From contig JARWKL010000016.1 of assembly GCA_029961685.1 (NCBI GenBank), forward strand, positions 687,001 to 751,000: 64,000 nucleotides of DNA, in the 5' to 3' direction. Shown piece by piece: positions 36,849 to 49,800 of this stretch; the first letter of the stretch is position 1; every line of letters begins with the position of its first letter. The notes beneath the pieces are model-generated. The model was not told the DNA's origin, searched no databases, and was given only the letters and a program-made list of their open reading frames with translations. A program made the position numbers and the translations under genes. The DNA is from Aristolochia californica (taxonomy: Eukaryota; Streptophyta; Magnoliopsida; Piperales; Aristolochiaceae).

Positions 36849-37514
36849 AATTGTTCTTCTTAAGTTGAACTTCAAGGCCGAGCATCCTTCTCAATCGCTT
36901 GGAGGTATTTCCTAATAATGAGACAATGTAGTTGAGATTTTTTTAGGCAATTGTAGCAGAAATATTGCTTGAACTTGGGATGGGTATGTATTTGAATCAT
37001 GGTTGGATTGCCATCGCTAGATCTTTGTGCAATTACCAATAAGATTTCGTTTTTTTATATTTGTTCGAGTACTGCCAAGCCGAACGTATTTCACTACAAA
37101 GAATGAAAAGATCCTGCTTCTTAAATAGTTTGTTTATTTAAGTTTATTTTCAACTATGTTTTGTTCTCATTCTGTATACTGCAACTTGCTTCTGACGGTT
37201 CTTTTCAGTTCCAACGTCTACTTTTAAATAAAAACACCGGAGAAATTAGATGCCACAATTGGAAGAATGCAGTAAGGACCAAGAATGGGGTGATGAAAGA
37301 GTCTCAATCATCCAATATCATTCCTTTTAGTTTTCTTATGACAGTGAAATTGACTCCTCAGACTATTGGATAACATTTAGCTGAAGTGAGTATTTCTATA
37401 TACATCCAATACCCAGTAAAGGAAACAGAAAATAAAGATGAAGAATGAAGAATTCAGCAGATGAAGCTTGTTCTATACAGATTTAGTGGTAGTCGCATGG
37501 ATATATTCAAGTTT
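36849..37514. other. 3' flank of PPA6
   Basis: Contains the 3' UTR and intergenic DNA. The short open frame at 37161 has no support. Confidence 0.4.
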
Positions 37515-37997
37515 TCACAGGGACCAACAGCTCCATTCCAGAGCCTTCTGAAACCGTTCTTCTAAGTTGGACTCTTCTTCACAACGCCTGGAGTCGGAAT
37601 AGGCATCAGTTCGTCGCCTGGTATCTGAGACCCACTTCCATGAAAACCAACCAGCGGCAGCAGCAAACTGAAACGTGGATTCCGGAGGACAATGGGGGGG
37701 AGGATAATTACTCCGGCGGTGATGGGAGAGAATGAGCATTGCAGCCGTGGGAGCCATTCAAGCGTAGCTGCTGAGATGGAGACAGAGATAGAGACTATTG
37801 AGTGTGGGAATATGAGAGAGTGGATCGAAGTTATAGGTCGGGAAGTCGGAGAAGAACAAAAATCCATGGGCGCTTTGGCTTTGGCGCCGTTGTTTTGGTA
37901 CGTTGAATGGTAGAATAGTGGCTGCCGTGGCGATTGCGTAGAGAGCAGTGGCAAGAGAGACTTCCAATTTATAAAAGAGGGACTCTAGACGAGTCAA
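37515..37997 (-). CDS. Hypothetical protein region, minus strand
   Basis: Three overlapping minus-strand frames are open here. The most protein-like is 37515-37757, which ends with an arginine- and glutamate-rich C terminus (SRRCEEESNLEERFQKALEW) after a Trp-rich patch (GWFSWKWVSD). A frame starting MTRLESLFYKLEVSL at 37997 is in the same phase and ends at a stop immediately before it; a third frame covers 37562-37954. GC content is higher than in the flanks. No known domain. One small gene on the minus strand, perhaps with an intron joining two frames, is plausible but not shown. Confidence 0.3.
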
Positions 37998-39345
37998 AAG
38001 AATCCTGCGGCAGGCTCAACAGGGTTAAATCGGAATCGGATTCTTTTCTGGTTATTGTGTAGGTAATAATCCAATCTGACCGGTAGAATTAGATCTGATT
38101 CGATAATTTTTTTATTGGAGTGAGGATTCTAATTTATCAAATTATTGAATTGTGTTAAAAATTAATAAAATAAAATTTAACAAATTTAAAATTTACGTCC
38201 CACTTGGTCTAACCTATGATTGAACCCGTTCTAACCCATTTAAATCAAATTTCAAAACTGGCCATCCTAATCGGTGATTTGGTTGAATATCGGTGACACA
38301 TCAGATTTCAAGAGTGTCTACCTCGAAATCCAAAAGCCTTAAATGAAAATGAGTTATTTTTTTGTGTTAGTGTATACAATAAAAAGTATAAAAAGGGAGA
38401 GAGAACATGGCGAAGGGAGCAATGTGAGAAAGTGCGAAGAAACAAACAATGACTGAAATCATAAGGTTTGGGAAAGGATTTTACTTTCACTTATTTTTCT
38501 TAAGAACGAGTGAAAGTGAAATACTTAAGTAATTCACTTTCACCCACCAATAAAAATACCCCATTAATATGATTTTTGCTGAGAGAATGAAGTGATGTAA
38601 TTTAATTTTAATTCAATTTATTTTATACTAATGACGTTATTTAATGAACTAAATAATACAGGGGGAATTCATTCTACTTCATTGTAGACTAACCCCCCCT
38701 TAGTGAAGATGAATTTACTTTCACTTTTAGAGTGTATTAACGGACCAATAGAATTTTGTACAAGAAGAAAAATGGCTGAATTGATGGCACAAATGTGGGT
38801 TGGGCTTCTCTACTTTGTAGGTTCTATGCTTATGAAACTAATATTGTTATTTATTTATAATTTTTATTTTTTATTGAATAATATTTTCAAAATTAATGTT
38901 ATTATAAAATTTTATTGCAAGAAATGTTATTGGATGTAATTTATCCCTATTAAATAGACAATGACACAAATCGGATGGTTGAGGGGAGTAAAATCTGGAT
39001 AATAGTAATTCAAAATTTCATTAATTTATTGGTAAAATATCAACTTAAATTACTAATTATTATTTTAGAGTTAATTTTGTTATATTTGAATGAATTATTA
39101 AAATATAATTTATCTTATTAAGAGAAAATTTTATTTTAAAAAATAATTTAGAACCATTTTAATTAGGGTTTTATTTTATATAATTATATTTTTATTTTTG
39201 AGAAATAAATGTATGGAAAAAAATCTTGATCATTCAAATAATTTTACCTGTTTCCGTTTATTAAACGAAACGGTATCGGTAGTATCTATTTCATGTCCGA
39301 TTACCCGATTACAAAAGTAATTTCCTAGTTTCTAACCCGACGATT
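37998..39345. other. AT-rich intergenic region
   Basis: No supported gene. Short microsatellite-like A/T tracts from 38830 to 39240. The GRXS15 leader probably begins near 39360. Confidence 0.5.
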
Positions 39346-39359
39346 CGACCGAGAGACAT

Positions 39360-42181
39360 TTCCCATACGCCCTGCTCTGGAGTTTTTTACCCCTCGAGGC
39401 TTCCGGTTTCCCTCAAAGGTACGGCCTTTAGACCCTTCTCTCTGAAGCCCCTAATCTCTGTCAAACCGTTTATCTGTCTCTCGTCCCTTCGGCTGATAAT
39501 ACTAGCTTTGAAATATTTTGCATCTTCTATAGGCAAAGAGGGAAGAGTCTACTTCAAAACAAACAAGGAAGCGGGTTGGTTGAAATCAAGCAGAGCGAGA
39601 GGTAGTTTCAGTCCCTTATTTGCAGGCTTTTTTGGGTAGAAAGTGTTGATTATCTAACACTTCATTTTCATTTGAAGCGAGTCTCTGATTTGAAACTTGA
39701 GATTATATTATCCTTGCCCCCGGTATATCTACATGTGGATTTTGGGTTTTTATGTTAAAATAATCTCTTCCTACCTCTTCATGACTCGAGGTTCCTTAGC
39801 TGCTGAGATTGTCTATTTTCTTCCGTTTGTTTATTTGTTTTTCTTCTTCCCCAGTTTATTTGTACTCATATTCATTTTTTTTTTTCATTTTAAGATCGGG
39901 CCACCACTGAACAGAAAAATGTGCTTTCATGTTTTTAAATTGATTGTAAACTTTTTTTTTTCCAAGGATACGTAGGAGACACCTTCTCACTTATGCTGTT
40001 ATGTGAATTTTTAATGTGTTTAGACATTATAAATATGATGTTATGTTTTTAGGGGACCAGTCCTCGACTTCTAGTGTTCAAAATGAACATCAACCATCGT
40101 CAACAACGAGCTTCATCCACTCCTCTCTCTCTCTCTCAACTTTTCTTAGCGCAGCTGTCTCTGTTATGATGGCTAAGCATCTTACTGCTTTTTCTACCAT
40201 GCAAAAACTGATAAACAATTCACCGGGATTCAACTCCTCATATTTCTGGTACTGTTAAATTGGGTTCACCTACTGAAAAGGAGTCATCCTCATGTAGGAA
40301 GATAGAGAGGGAGCAGAAGACACACACAATTTACCGAGAGACATGCTATGAGTCACTTTGAATGATTCTTGGTGGAATCATAAATAAAAGCCATACTGTT
40401 TTTCCTATCTCTCAATTGCTTATCATGTGCTTGAGAAGCTCATCAACACAGTTCTTACTAGTGCACCTTGAGGGGCATTTAGTTGTCTTACATTAGACTC
40501 GGGAACCAAATGATTTCATGTTGTGCCAGAAAGTTTTGTTATTTAATAACCTTTGAAGCTAATTGATCAATATGTGGATCCCATGTACTTTCCATGCTGT
40601 ATCCCGGCTTCGAAGACAAAGAAAGATATTTTTCTTCAATTGTTTTACTTTCGGTTTCTACTGTGCACTTTGGGTTGGAAAGGAATTTTAGCTGTAATAA
40701 CAAATAGGCACAGCAGTGTCCAGATAAAACTAAAACTTGATGAAGCAACTAGCTATATGCTTATTTATTGCAATCCACATTATGTCATAATAGCTTAGAG
40801 ACCCAAAAATGACTAAAAAAAATAGATTGGAAAATGTTTCTACTAAAATTGGAAATGGAGTTCCAGATCTGTAATTTATGGACATATCTTAGTGCCTGCT
40901 CTGTTTGCTTCTATTGAAAATGTTGTATCTTTATGTTAAATATCTTCATTTAGAGTCAACAAATGAGGGACAGAGGAAGAGATATTTTGATTTTTGACTC
41001 TTGTTTGCGTTTTATTCATTGAGATAACTAGTCATTACCAGTAGAGTTTAATATATAAGTTCAAACATCAGCTTTTAGTTTCCTGTTTTCTTTGAATAGC
41101 AACTAGTTGTGAAGGTCAACCTGTCCTATTGGATCATCTTTGTGAAGGCTTGGGCATGTGGACAAGCTACAAACTTTGACATCTGCTTTTGTCATTATAT
41201 GGAGATGCTTCCATTGGAGAGTTGTAACAATCTGCATTGTGTTGATTACATTGAAACGACTACCTTAGATGTGGCTGATGGCCAGAAACAGTTTGAGGTA
41301 TTTTTTGGGGGTAATTTGGTGGCTTTCCTGACTATGACTTGTCATAGGTGTAGTTGCCCTTAGTTGGCTTGGCTTGGTTTGTCCTCTTCAAAAAAACAAA
41401 AAAGGGCTTGGCTTGCTACTTTAGGTTCTACCTCCTGTCCTTGTGAAAGAAGGCTTTCGAGTCATGAATTTCTTTTTGTGCTTCCACTTCATTCTGAAAT
41501 TCATGTACTTAAGGGTTGCCTGTTCATGTCAGTTAGTGGTTTGACGGTGTGCGTGGATTTCCCTTGGTGTTTGTGCACACTTTGCTGCACATCAGTGAGG
41601 GTTCCAGTTACTAAACACTATTTTGAAACAATAATAGACATGTTTGATTTTTTAGTGTGAGCTAGGTTGAGTTGGCTGCCTTGACAGTGATAAACCATGT
41701 ATCATCTTTTAAAAAATGAAGAGGTACCAAGCTCGAGTTAAATAAAGTCCATACTGAGTATATAATTGTATATTTGAATATGATCCCATTAATAATTGGT
41801 TAAGCCTGGCAAATGGTTATCAGGTTCCTTTTACTGGCTTTTATCTCTGAAATGAAACATGTAAATATGTTTTTTTGAGAAAGATGTTCCTGGAGTACTG
41901 GAGTTTTTTGCATTTTAGATAAATTCACTGTTATGGTGTCCAAAATGATAATCCTCGATGGCAGAAGTGTTAAAACTGTAGCCTAGTGCATTTTCTTTCA
42001 TCTTTGGACATACAGGGACAAGTGTCTCTTCAATCTGTTCTGGGTGTTTTCTGTTTCTTTTTTATGTATGTTGTCTGCTGGTTTTAGAAGAACCATGTTT
42101 TCTGATGATTCTTTTTCTGTTTAATTAATTAATTAATTTATTTTTCACTTTGAAGGTTGATCAGATTTTGTTTTCAATACA
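39360..42181 (+). other. Probable 5' leader and leader intron of the glutaredoxin gene
   Basis: A GC-richer, pyrimidine-rich stretch at 39330-39420 ends in a good donor (caaag followed by gtacgg). An acceptor-like tttgaag lies at about 42150, 30 bp before the coding ATG. This fits a long leader intron, as is common for plant housekeeping genes. None of the ORFs inside has recognised features. Confidence 0.4.
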
Positions 42182-44322
42182 ATGGCAAGATTGTTATCCA
42201 GTGCAATGTTGAAAGGGATTGAAAGATTTCAAGCAAGTCCTTTGAGAAAATTGGTGAGGTCAATGACTTGGAATCTATCTTGTTTGTTTTTCTACTTTCT
42301 TGTTAGTCCACCAGATGGTGCTAAAAAGAACTCAGTGAAACTTGGTGCGAGAGTAAGTTTATTCAGTTATTTATTTGATTTTGAAAACATTAAGTATTCT
42401 TACATTACGTGCTGAATATTTTCTTTTCTGCTTGCAATCACAGTGTTTTATGGTTTCAAATAGAACGAAAATCATTCATTCTTTTTTTTTCCTAAAATAA
42501 TTTTCTCCATTTCTTTTGCATATCTTTTGCTCATTCATTGAAATAAGCTTCCTGACTTCTGAAAGCAGGTAGTACCTGGCTCATTTTACCAGCATGACCT
42601 GAGACACTCAACATCAATTCCTGGTGATTCCGATACACATCAAGATTTTCAGCCCGCTAACAAGCTCAAAGATTCTAACCTTTCAGTGAAGGATATTGTT
42701 GAGAAGGTAATATAAACTTTGTTATGGATGACATTCTCAGCTCTCTCTCTCTTTCTCTCTCTGGGATAGGGGTGGAAGTAAAAGTTTGTAGGTCTAAGTA
42801 ATAGTTTTAAATGTAGCCCTTTAGATGAAGATCGTGCTTGTTTCTGCACATCTACTGATTTGCATGAATAAGAAAAAACTAATTGTACCAACTCTTTGTA
42901 GGATGTCAAAGAAAGTCCTGTCATGATATATATGAAGGGTGTTCCTGATGCTCCACAATGTGGTTTCAGTCAACTTGCTGTGCGAGTGTTGAAGCATTAT
43001 GGTATGAGAGAAGCTGCTTGACTTGATTTACCTTTCAAGCACGAATTGACTTTTTAGAAGCAGTTGTATATATTTTTGCTGATATGTGGTTTCTTGTGAT
43101 GTATGGTTGTAGTGATCTCTTGTCACATTTTTTGTTTCTTATCATGTGGTGTGATTGGATCGATCATTTGTCACATTTTCTGTTATTTATCATATACTCA
43201 AGGTGTCCAACCTGAAAATGGTTGCAACAGAAATTCAAATTATGATGATGTATCCATGATGCCATTTCTCAGGTGGTGCAAAACAAAATGCATCCATGTG
43301 CTTAAAATCACCCAATTATGTATATGTTCTAGTTTTCAAAAAAGGTTTTTTCCTTACTGCATAGATGAGCAGTTATTTGAGATCTCTAGTGTCTCGTTTG
43401 TAAGCTTTACTGGTTTCTTGGATTTTGTCAACTTTATTAATTCCATTATTTATTTCGGAATTTTCTGCTGTGACCATATGATGTGGTGGAGTGATAGCAA
43501 CTGGTACTTGTGTTTATTTTATTATGGATAATTTTTTTGTTTAATTTTGGTTATTTATGTGTTCACTTGTATTTTTAATTTAATTAGAAAGGAAGAGTGT
43601 GAGCTAGGAAGCCTCTTACTTTAGGTGCATGGCTTAACTTTCTTACTTAAGAATTGTAGTTAAAATTATAGGTTGGTTCCATTTATGTGTGGGACCGCCA
43701 CTTTTTTTTTTTTTTTTAATAAAAAAAAAGAGATAAGTAGTTGATCCTATAGAACAGATCCTGTTCGGGTTTGCCACTTTGTTGAAGCTAGAGAAGAACT
43801 AAAAGGCTAATCATGTGAATGGAAGAGGAGCTTTAGGAACGTCAACAACTTCTCTATTTGATTTCTCTTTTGGCCATGGAATGTTGTGTCCAGGTGTTCC
43901 TATTAATGCCAGAAATATTTTAGAAGACCTTGAGTTGAAAAATAGTGTAAAATCCTACAGGTGAGTTTCTAATTGTTTCCATTTCACTTTTTTAGTATCT
44001 TATGTTGTCAATGGATATGAAAATCATTGACTTCTTGTGCAGCAACTGGCCCACATTTCCACAAATATTCATCAATGGGGAGTTCATAGGAGGATCTGAT
44101 ATTATCCTCCAGATGCACCAGGTAATCTTGTGCGGATTTTATTGCCTTCTTTACCATATACTATATTCTCGAGCGAAAAATGGCTTGCTTTCCTTTTGCT
44201 AAAGCAGGACGTGATTGGTCGTTCTCATCTTGGTTATATTTTCTGTTTTTTGACAGAACGGAGAACTCAGGGAAAAGCTCAAGGATCTTACTGGTGGCAC
44301 TAACCAAGAGAAAGCAGAATAA
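42182..44322 (+). CDS. GRXS15: Monothiol glutaredoxin S15, mitochondrial
   Basis: Carries and hands on [2Fe-2S] clusters in the mitochondrial matrix. Coding exons: 42182-42253, 42569-42706, 42902-43001, 43894-43960, 44043-44121 and 44257-44322. All phases join with GT-AG borders to give 173 residues, close to the 169 of the Arabidopsis protein. The N terminus ([16 protein letters not shown]) is Arg- and Ser-rich without acidic residues at first, a matrix-targeting type. The core reads [20 protein letters not shown], with the single active Cys of the CGFS motif, then [20 protein letters not shown], the TVP-type and GG glutathione-binding segments of class II glutaredoxins. The open frame that continues past 42253 into the intron, and a possible small exon at 42307-42351, would break phase and are not used. 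Gene looks intact. Confidence 0.96.
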
Positions 44323-46881
44323 GGCAATTTTTGTAATGAGTTTAACTCTAGCAAGAGTATTGACAAAGTGGTTCATCATGTTTCCAATGTAGGTATAAAT
44401 TCTAAAACTTAACAATGGGCTCGCACTTTCTTGTACCCCATCTGTTTTTCTTGAGGCAATAAAAGGTTAGAGAAATCTTAATAATATGGAATAATCCCAC
44501 AGATTAATGTTGAAAAATCCTAAGATTCGTTTGTCATTTACAGATGGAGTTGTTAATGTTGTATGCAACTTTGTGATGGTATCAAGCAAAAATTCTTGTT
44601 TGTTGGCCAGTTTGTGTTCTTGTTAGCTCATACCTTATTTCTGCTGTTTACCTTCTAAACCTGTTGTGCATTTGTATTGGTCTGGATTTGAAGGGAATCT
44701 TTTTTGCAAATAATCCAGTCTTTTACAAAAGAACAAAAATATAGAATAGATTGTCACTTTATCCGAGATGCAAGAATGAGGAAAGAAGTAATTACTCCGG
44801 ATGTTCGATAACTAAAGCATTGGGAAAACGTGAGTTCTTGAATTTTTTGTGACAAACAAAGATTGTTTGATATATATTCTCCAATTTGGTTATTTTACTT
44901 CGTCGTTTCTTGATGTAATCTTATTTTACATGCCAAATTATGTCAATGGATATAGAGAATAAGTGATATAGAGAATTAGGGTTTTCATGTAAAGTACTTG
45001 TAAATTAACCCTATTTATTCAACCCTAAATCTATAAATAGAAACTGGAGGAAGTCTAACAACGAATTTTTAGTTTTCTTTTCTGAATTTTTATTCTCCAA
45101 ACTCTCTCCTTCTCATTCTCTCTCTTCAACATTTCTTCTTACTTTTTACCCTATCAAATATGAATAATATGTGGATTTCTTCACAGAGATCTCAATATTT
45201 ATGTGGATTACTTAGGAAAGATGTTCTTAACTTCAGTCAGTTATTTTTGGATAAACTTGGACACACTTCGATCCTTAGCTTAGCTTTGTTACTATTATCG
45301 CAGAACAATGGGACGGCAAGGGATCTCCCCATCAGATTGAAAAAAAAATGGATGGAAAATACGACCAATGGCAAAAGCTGTCAGTTCAAAAGGAAATTGG
45401 AGCATGATAAGAACAAAAACAAGTATCAGTTCAAATGCCTATATTTCATGGAAGAAGCAATTACATCGAGATCTCTCACTATTTCATCAAAGATGTAGCT
45501 GAAGAGCAACGGTAATCTAATAACCCTAAAGGATTTCAATTAATTCACAAGCATTAACAAGACTAATAGTGGTTAGCGTGGAAATCAATCAAACACAATG
45601 CATACACGACTTATAATGCTTCATAATCTTATTTTCATTTGCTAGTCCACTCTCAAGGATGTTTTGTGCCTTGAGAGTTTTACTATGTTTAGGTAGCCAA
45701 GCGGCACTTACAACAAATTCCTTTCGCGATTGATTACAATGTTGTCTATATAGGAACATACACCACTCAATTGATCACAATAATCAACCTATATAAGCTT
45801 ACCTTCACATAGATATATAGTAATAAACTAAACACACAATCTTGACCAATATAGGAATTTTTTATATCCAACTAGGGGAATCCTACCTAGACTCACACAA
45901 GGATTTGCATTAGCAACTCAAGAGGTAGACAAAACTTAGAACCCAAAAGATTTTACCATAACCACATAGAGCTTCTCTCAGAGTTTGAGATGAGGGTAGT
46001 CTATCATTGCCAAAGCAGGGTTAATCCAAAATGAACTTGAAATGAAATTCATACACATTACTCCGTTTATTCGATTAGGTCGTTAGAGGTGAATGAACGC
46101 CTTGTCATTTGAATCACACCAAGTAATTTTCTCAAACAAAAATCGAGGAATCATGTTTCAACCCAATTTTGCAAATTATTCACATGAATCATTCGGGACA
46201 TGTCTCGCTCTCTTCTCCCACTCGGCCTCTGTCGCAGTTGCTTGCCGCCGCTCCATATATTTATTTTATTAATTACTATATTATATTAGTGATTTAATAA
46301 TAATAATTACAATATTATTAAATCAAACATATGATCAATTATTTTGGTTTAATTATCCCATTTTTATTTTAGGTTTATTAAAACCTATTTTTCGGCTATT
46401 AGAAATGTAAAACTGGTAATTAAAATATTATTAAAAAAATATTTAATCATTTATTTTATTTTAATTATCCCATTTTTATAATTAATTATCCCACTTATAA
46501 GGATAATAACCATGTTTATTTTGGTTAATTATCTATTTAGGTATATGTTCTATTTAAATATATTATAAAAAAATTACTCAGCAACTAATCCCGTTACCAT
46601 TTCCCAGTTCTGATGTTGAGAACGCAAGAACATTTCAATTACCTCAGTTGGGTCCATATTGACTAATATGCATCAGACAGGCCAGAAAGGCAAAAAGGGA
46701 CCTTCTAATCAACATACCTGATTTATGGTTTTTTTTTTCCCCTTCCTTTTTCCAAATTTGAGGTCTCTTTTCTGGCCGCCAACTTGAGATAAGTACTGCA
46801 CTGAAATTTACAGCTCAACAAGACGTGATCTGCCTGAGAGTAGTTATGAATGAACAGATTGAAATCCAATAATTTACAATT
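44323..46881. other. Intergenic, possible LTR-type sequence near 44880-45160
   Basis: Around 44880-45160 the sequence has a TATA-like ctataaatag followed by a pyrimidine-rich leader, as in plant LTRs, and a short open frame at 45160-45498 follows. I find no second LTR, primer-binding site or domain. The rest, 45500-46880, is AT-rich with no gene seen; a short GC-rich patch lies at 46200-46250. Confidence 0.35.
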
Positions 46882-49800
46882 TCAAACTGGTTCTGGTCCT
46901 TGGGTTGTATTTCCATCTAGCAAAGGCATCATATTTGATCTTTCAGCTGTGACAACACTACTTTCATCCTCTTCATTAAACCGGTCTACACTGCGAAGAA
47001 AAATCCCTGCCAAACAAATCACAACGGAAAAATCAGAGGTTTAACGTTCATTTGCAGTTCTGCTCATAATGACTAGAAATCTGTTCAAACGAACCTGCAA
47101 ACCATATTGCAGATGCTACGAAGAAAACCGATGTGAGAACCAAAGCTGTTTTCCTCCAGTTGTTAATGTAATCCTGTAGTTTCCAGCAGAGAGCCATCAA
47201 AGAAAGAAAAACTTAACAATCTAACAGTAAATGTTATAAAATGCAACTGGTTTCCGAGGAGAACCCAAAATGTAGCTACAGACTTACTAAACCTTTCAAA
47301 GAAAAAAAAAAGTAAAAGAGAAATCAATAGCAGTAAAATAATTAAAATAACCACCACTGGATTATATGCATCTTGGGTTCCTTAATTGATTGAAACTAAA
47401 ATATGAGCGGATATGCAGACCTGGAGAACCCCAACCAGAGGAGATGAAGGCACATCACCAAATATGTGGATTGCGACAGTAGACATAGCAATAGATAGCG
47501 CTCTCAAGCCAGGTTTAACACAATGAAGACAAACAAAATTTACTGGTGCCTGCAAGAAAATGAACACATTACATGCCAAAGCATCTTACAAATTCCTTAA
47601 AAGGATTTTCAAAAGAAACTAGTGCATAGTGTAGCAAAATGGTAAAACTTCACGTAGCCTGCTGTGCCATCCATCATCAGAACTAGAGATGATCAGGCAA
47701 ATGCAGAGGAAATGCTCGTGCTCCAAAGAAAATGACAATCACAGTGGGGCAAAAGATTAGCAGGAATTTTAATGAGAAACTTATGGTAGTACCTGCGTGG
47801 CAAACACACATAGTTCACCTAATGAGAACAGAACAATGAAGATATACAAGTTCTTTGAGCAAAAAGCGCTGAAGCAGAAAATTGCCCCCAAAAGTGATGC
47901 TGCCGAAAGTAGCTGCAAAAACCCAACTCAAGCTAAACATTTTCTGTGAAGGAACGAATATGTAAAACATGCAAACTACTTTAAAACCATGATTAACTAG
48001 TAAACTAGGAAATAAGTGAGCAATTATTGAAAATCAAGTAAAAAAAACGATATTTTTCATGTTTGAGGTACAACTTTAGAAAATAGTGGCATCCTACATG
48101 GAGGAGAATTTGATCAGGAGGTGGCGTCTATGCTTTACAAACTTTGAACTTAAAGTAGGCCAAATCTCTCATGGCTACCAACCTCTGTGGCCTGTGAACA
48201 GTTGGCTAGGTTGTTATTATGAATCTGGGCAAAAGAAACTATTCAAGATCCATAAATCAATGTCATAAAAACTGTCTCGGTATTGACCCAGTGAGGTTAC
48301 TAGGTCTGGTTCGATCCAGTTTGACCATCGGTTCAACCGAAATGATGTCCCTAAACAGGTATTATAGCGGGGGTGAGGGGGGAGAGCGATGCCCCTTTCC
48401 CCTTCTTCTGCTGGAGCTTCTGCATGGCATTAGAGAGGGTGGGGGGTCTTTGGATTGCAGAAAGGAGGGTTCTGCTGCTCCTCCCCATCCTTTTCTGGTG
48501 CCGGCAGAAAGGAGCCCCTGATTTGACGATGGGGAGGACCGGACCTCCTTCCCCACCTGCCGTTGCCCAAAACCCCCTTGCCCATTTGCTCCATTGCCTT
48601 TTGTTCCAGATTTAGTAAAGGCCAAGATAAAGGGAATGGCTAGAGAAGTAGCTTTGTTAAGACTGAATTTCTCATCTAACAAGCAAAAGGACCCATCCTA
48701 TGCATGGGATAAACTTACAAAAATATATAATCACAGAGAGATTTAGGGTGGCCGAATGATCAGAACATAAAAGATATCTTGAAACAGAATAAGACAATAA
48801 CCTAAAAAAACTAAAAAAATAGATTTTAATAAAACTAAAGAAGAGAAAAATCAAGTCGTGTGATTGAGATAAGAAGTTGGACTCTGTCGAAGACTTCGTT
48901 CAAATAAAAGTCTTGCACATAAAGGAGAAACATTATAAAAAATAAAACATAAAAATAGTTGCAAGAAAGAAGACATAATAACATATCAAACAGAGTAGCA
49001 GATCTCTCAAACAGCTATGAAAATAAAACGGGACTTGCTGTTTCAAAAATATGAAGATAGGGGTATTGTGGATGACAAGTGTTACCTCTGAGCTTCAAGA
49101 AATCCTGGTGTTTAATTTTTTAAATGGAAGTTGGATAAGGAGTTGTATTGGGATTTTCTTGGAAAATCAGAAATAGAATAATATAAGATCCAGTTGATAC
49201 ATGATCACTTCAAGTTTATTTCTCGTATGCAATTTGGAACAAACTCACATTTTGAAAATAAGATAAAAACTATAACTTAATTTTGAATTGGCAAGGCAAT
49301 ACCATCAAACATCATCTTTTAACAACTGAAGATTCAAGAAGACTTTAAAAAAGGTGGACCCAGAATCTCTAATAAGTAAAAATTACAGAAAATAAGTAGA
49401 TTTTTTTTTAAAAATTTCCAAGTGGAAAAGAAAGGGAATAATTATTATGTATATATAATAGAAGACCATTTTTGTTTTGTAATTAATCTGGTCAAAAGAC
49501 ATATATAATCATTTTTTTGGTCATTAATCTGGTCAAAAGACCCTACAATTTTTGCATCAGAAAGCACCATTACGTTGGTTAATACTTTTTTATCCTAATT
49601 GTAATTGTAAGTAAAGCAAAAATTTCAAAGCTTACCGACGTACCTTAAAAGCGTTGGTGATAGTAGACTTCACGCGATCAAGAATGTAACCACCAGACAA
49701 CGTTCCAATGATGCCACACACAATTGTAATTCCTCCAAACATCATATCAGCGTTACTCTGCCCAAAGACATTGTTAACTAAAAACTTTGCAAAATTTCTG

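Noticed and set aside
42254..42415. Extra GRXS15 coding sequence or exon ([12 protein letters not shown])
   Set aside because: An exon at 42307-42351 would introduce a stop in the required phase; direct joining of 42253 to 42569 keeps phase and family length.
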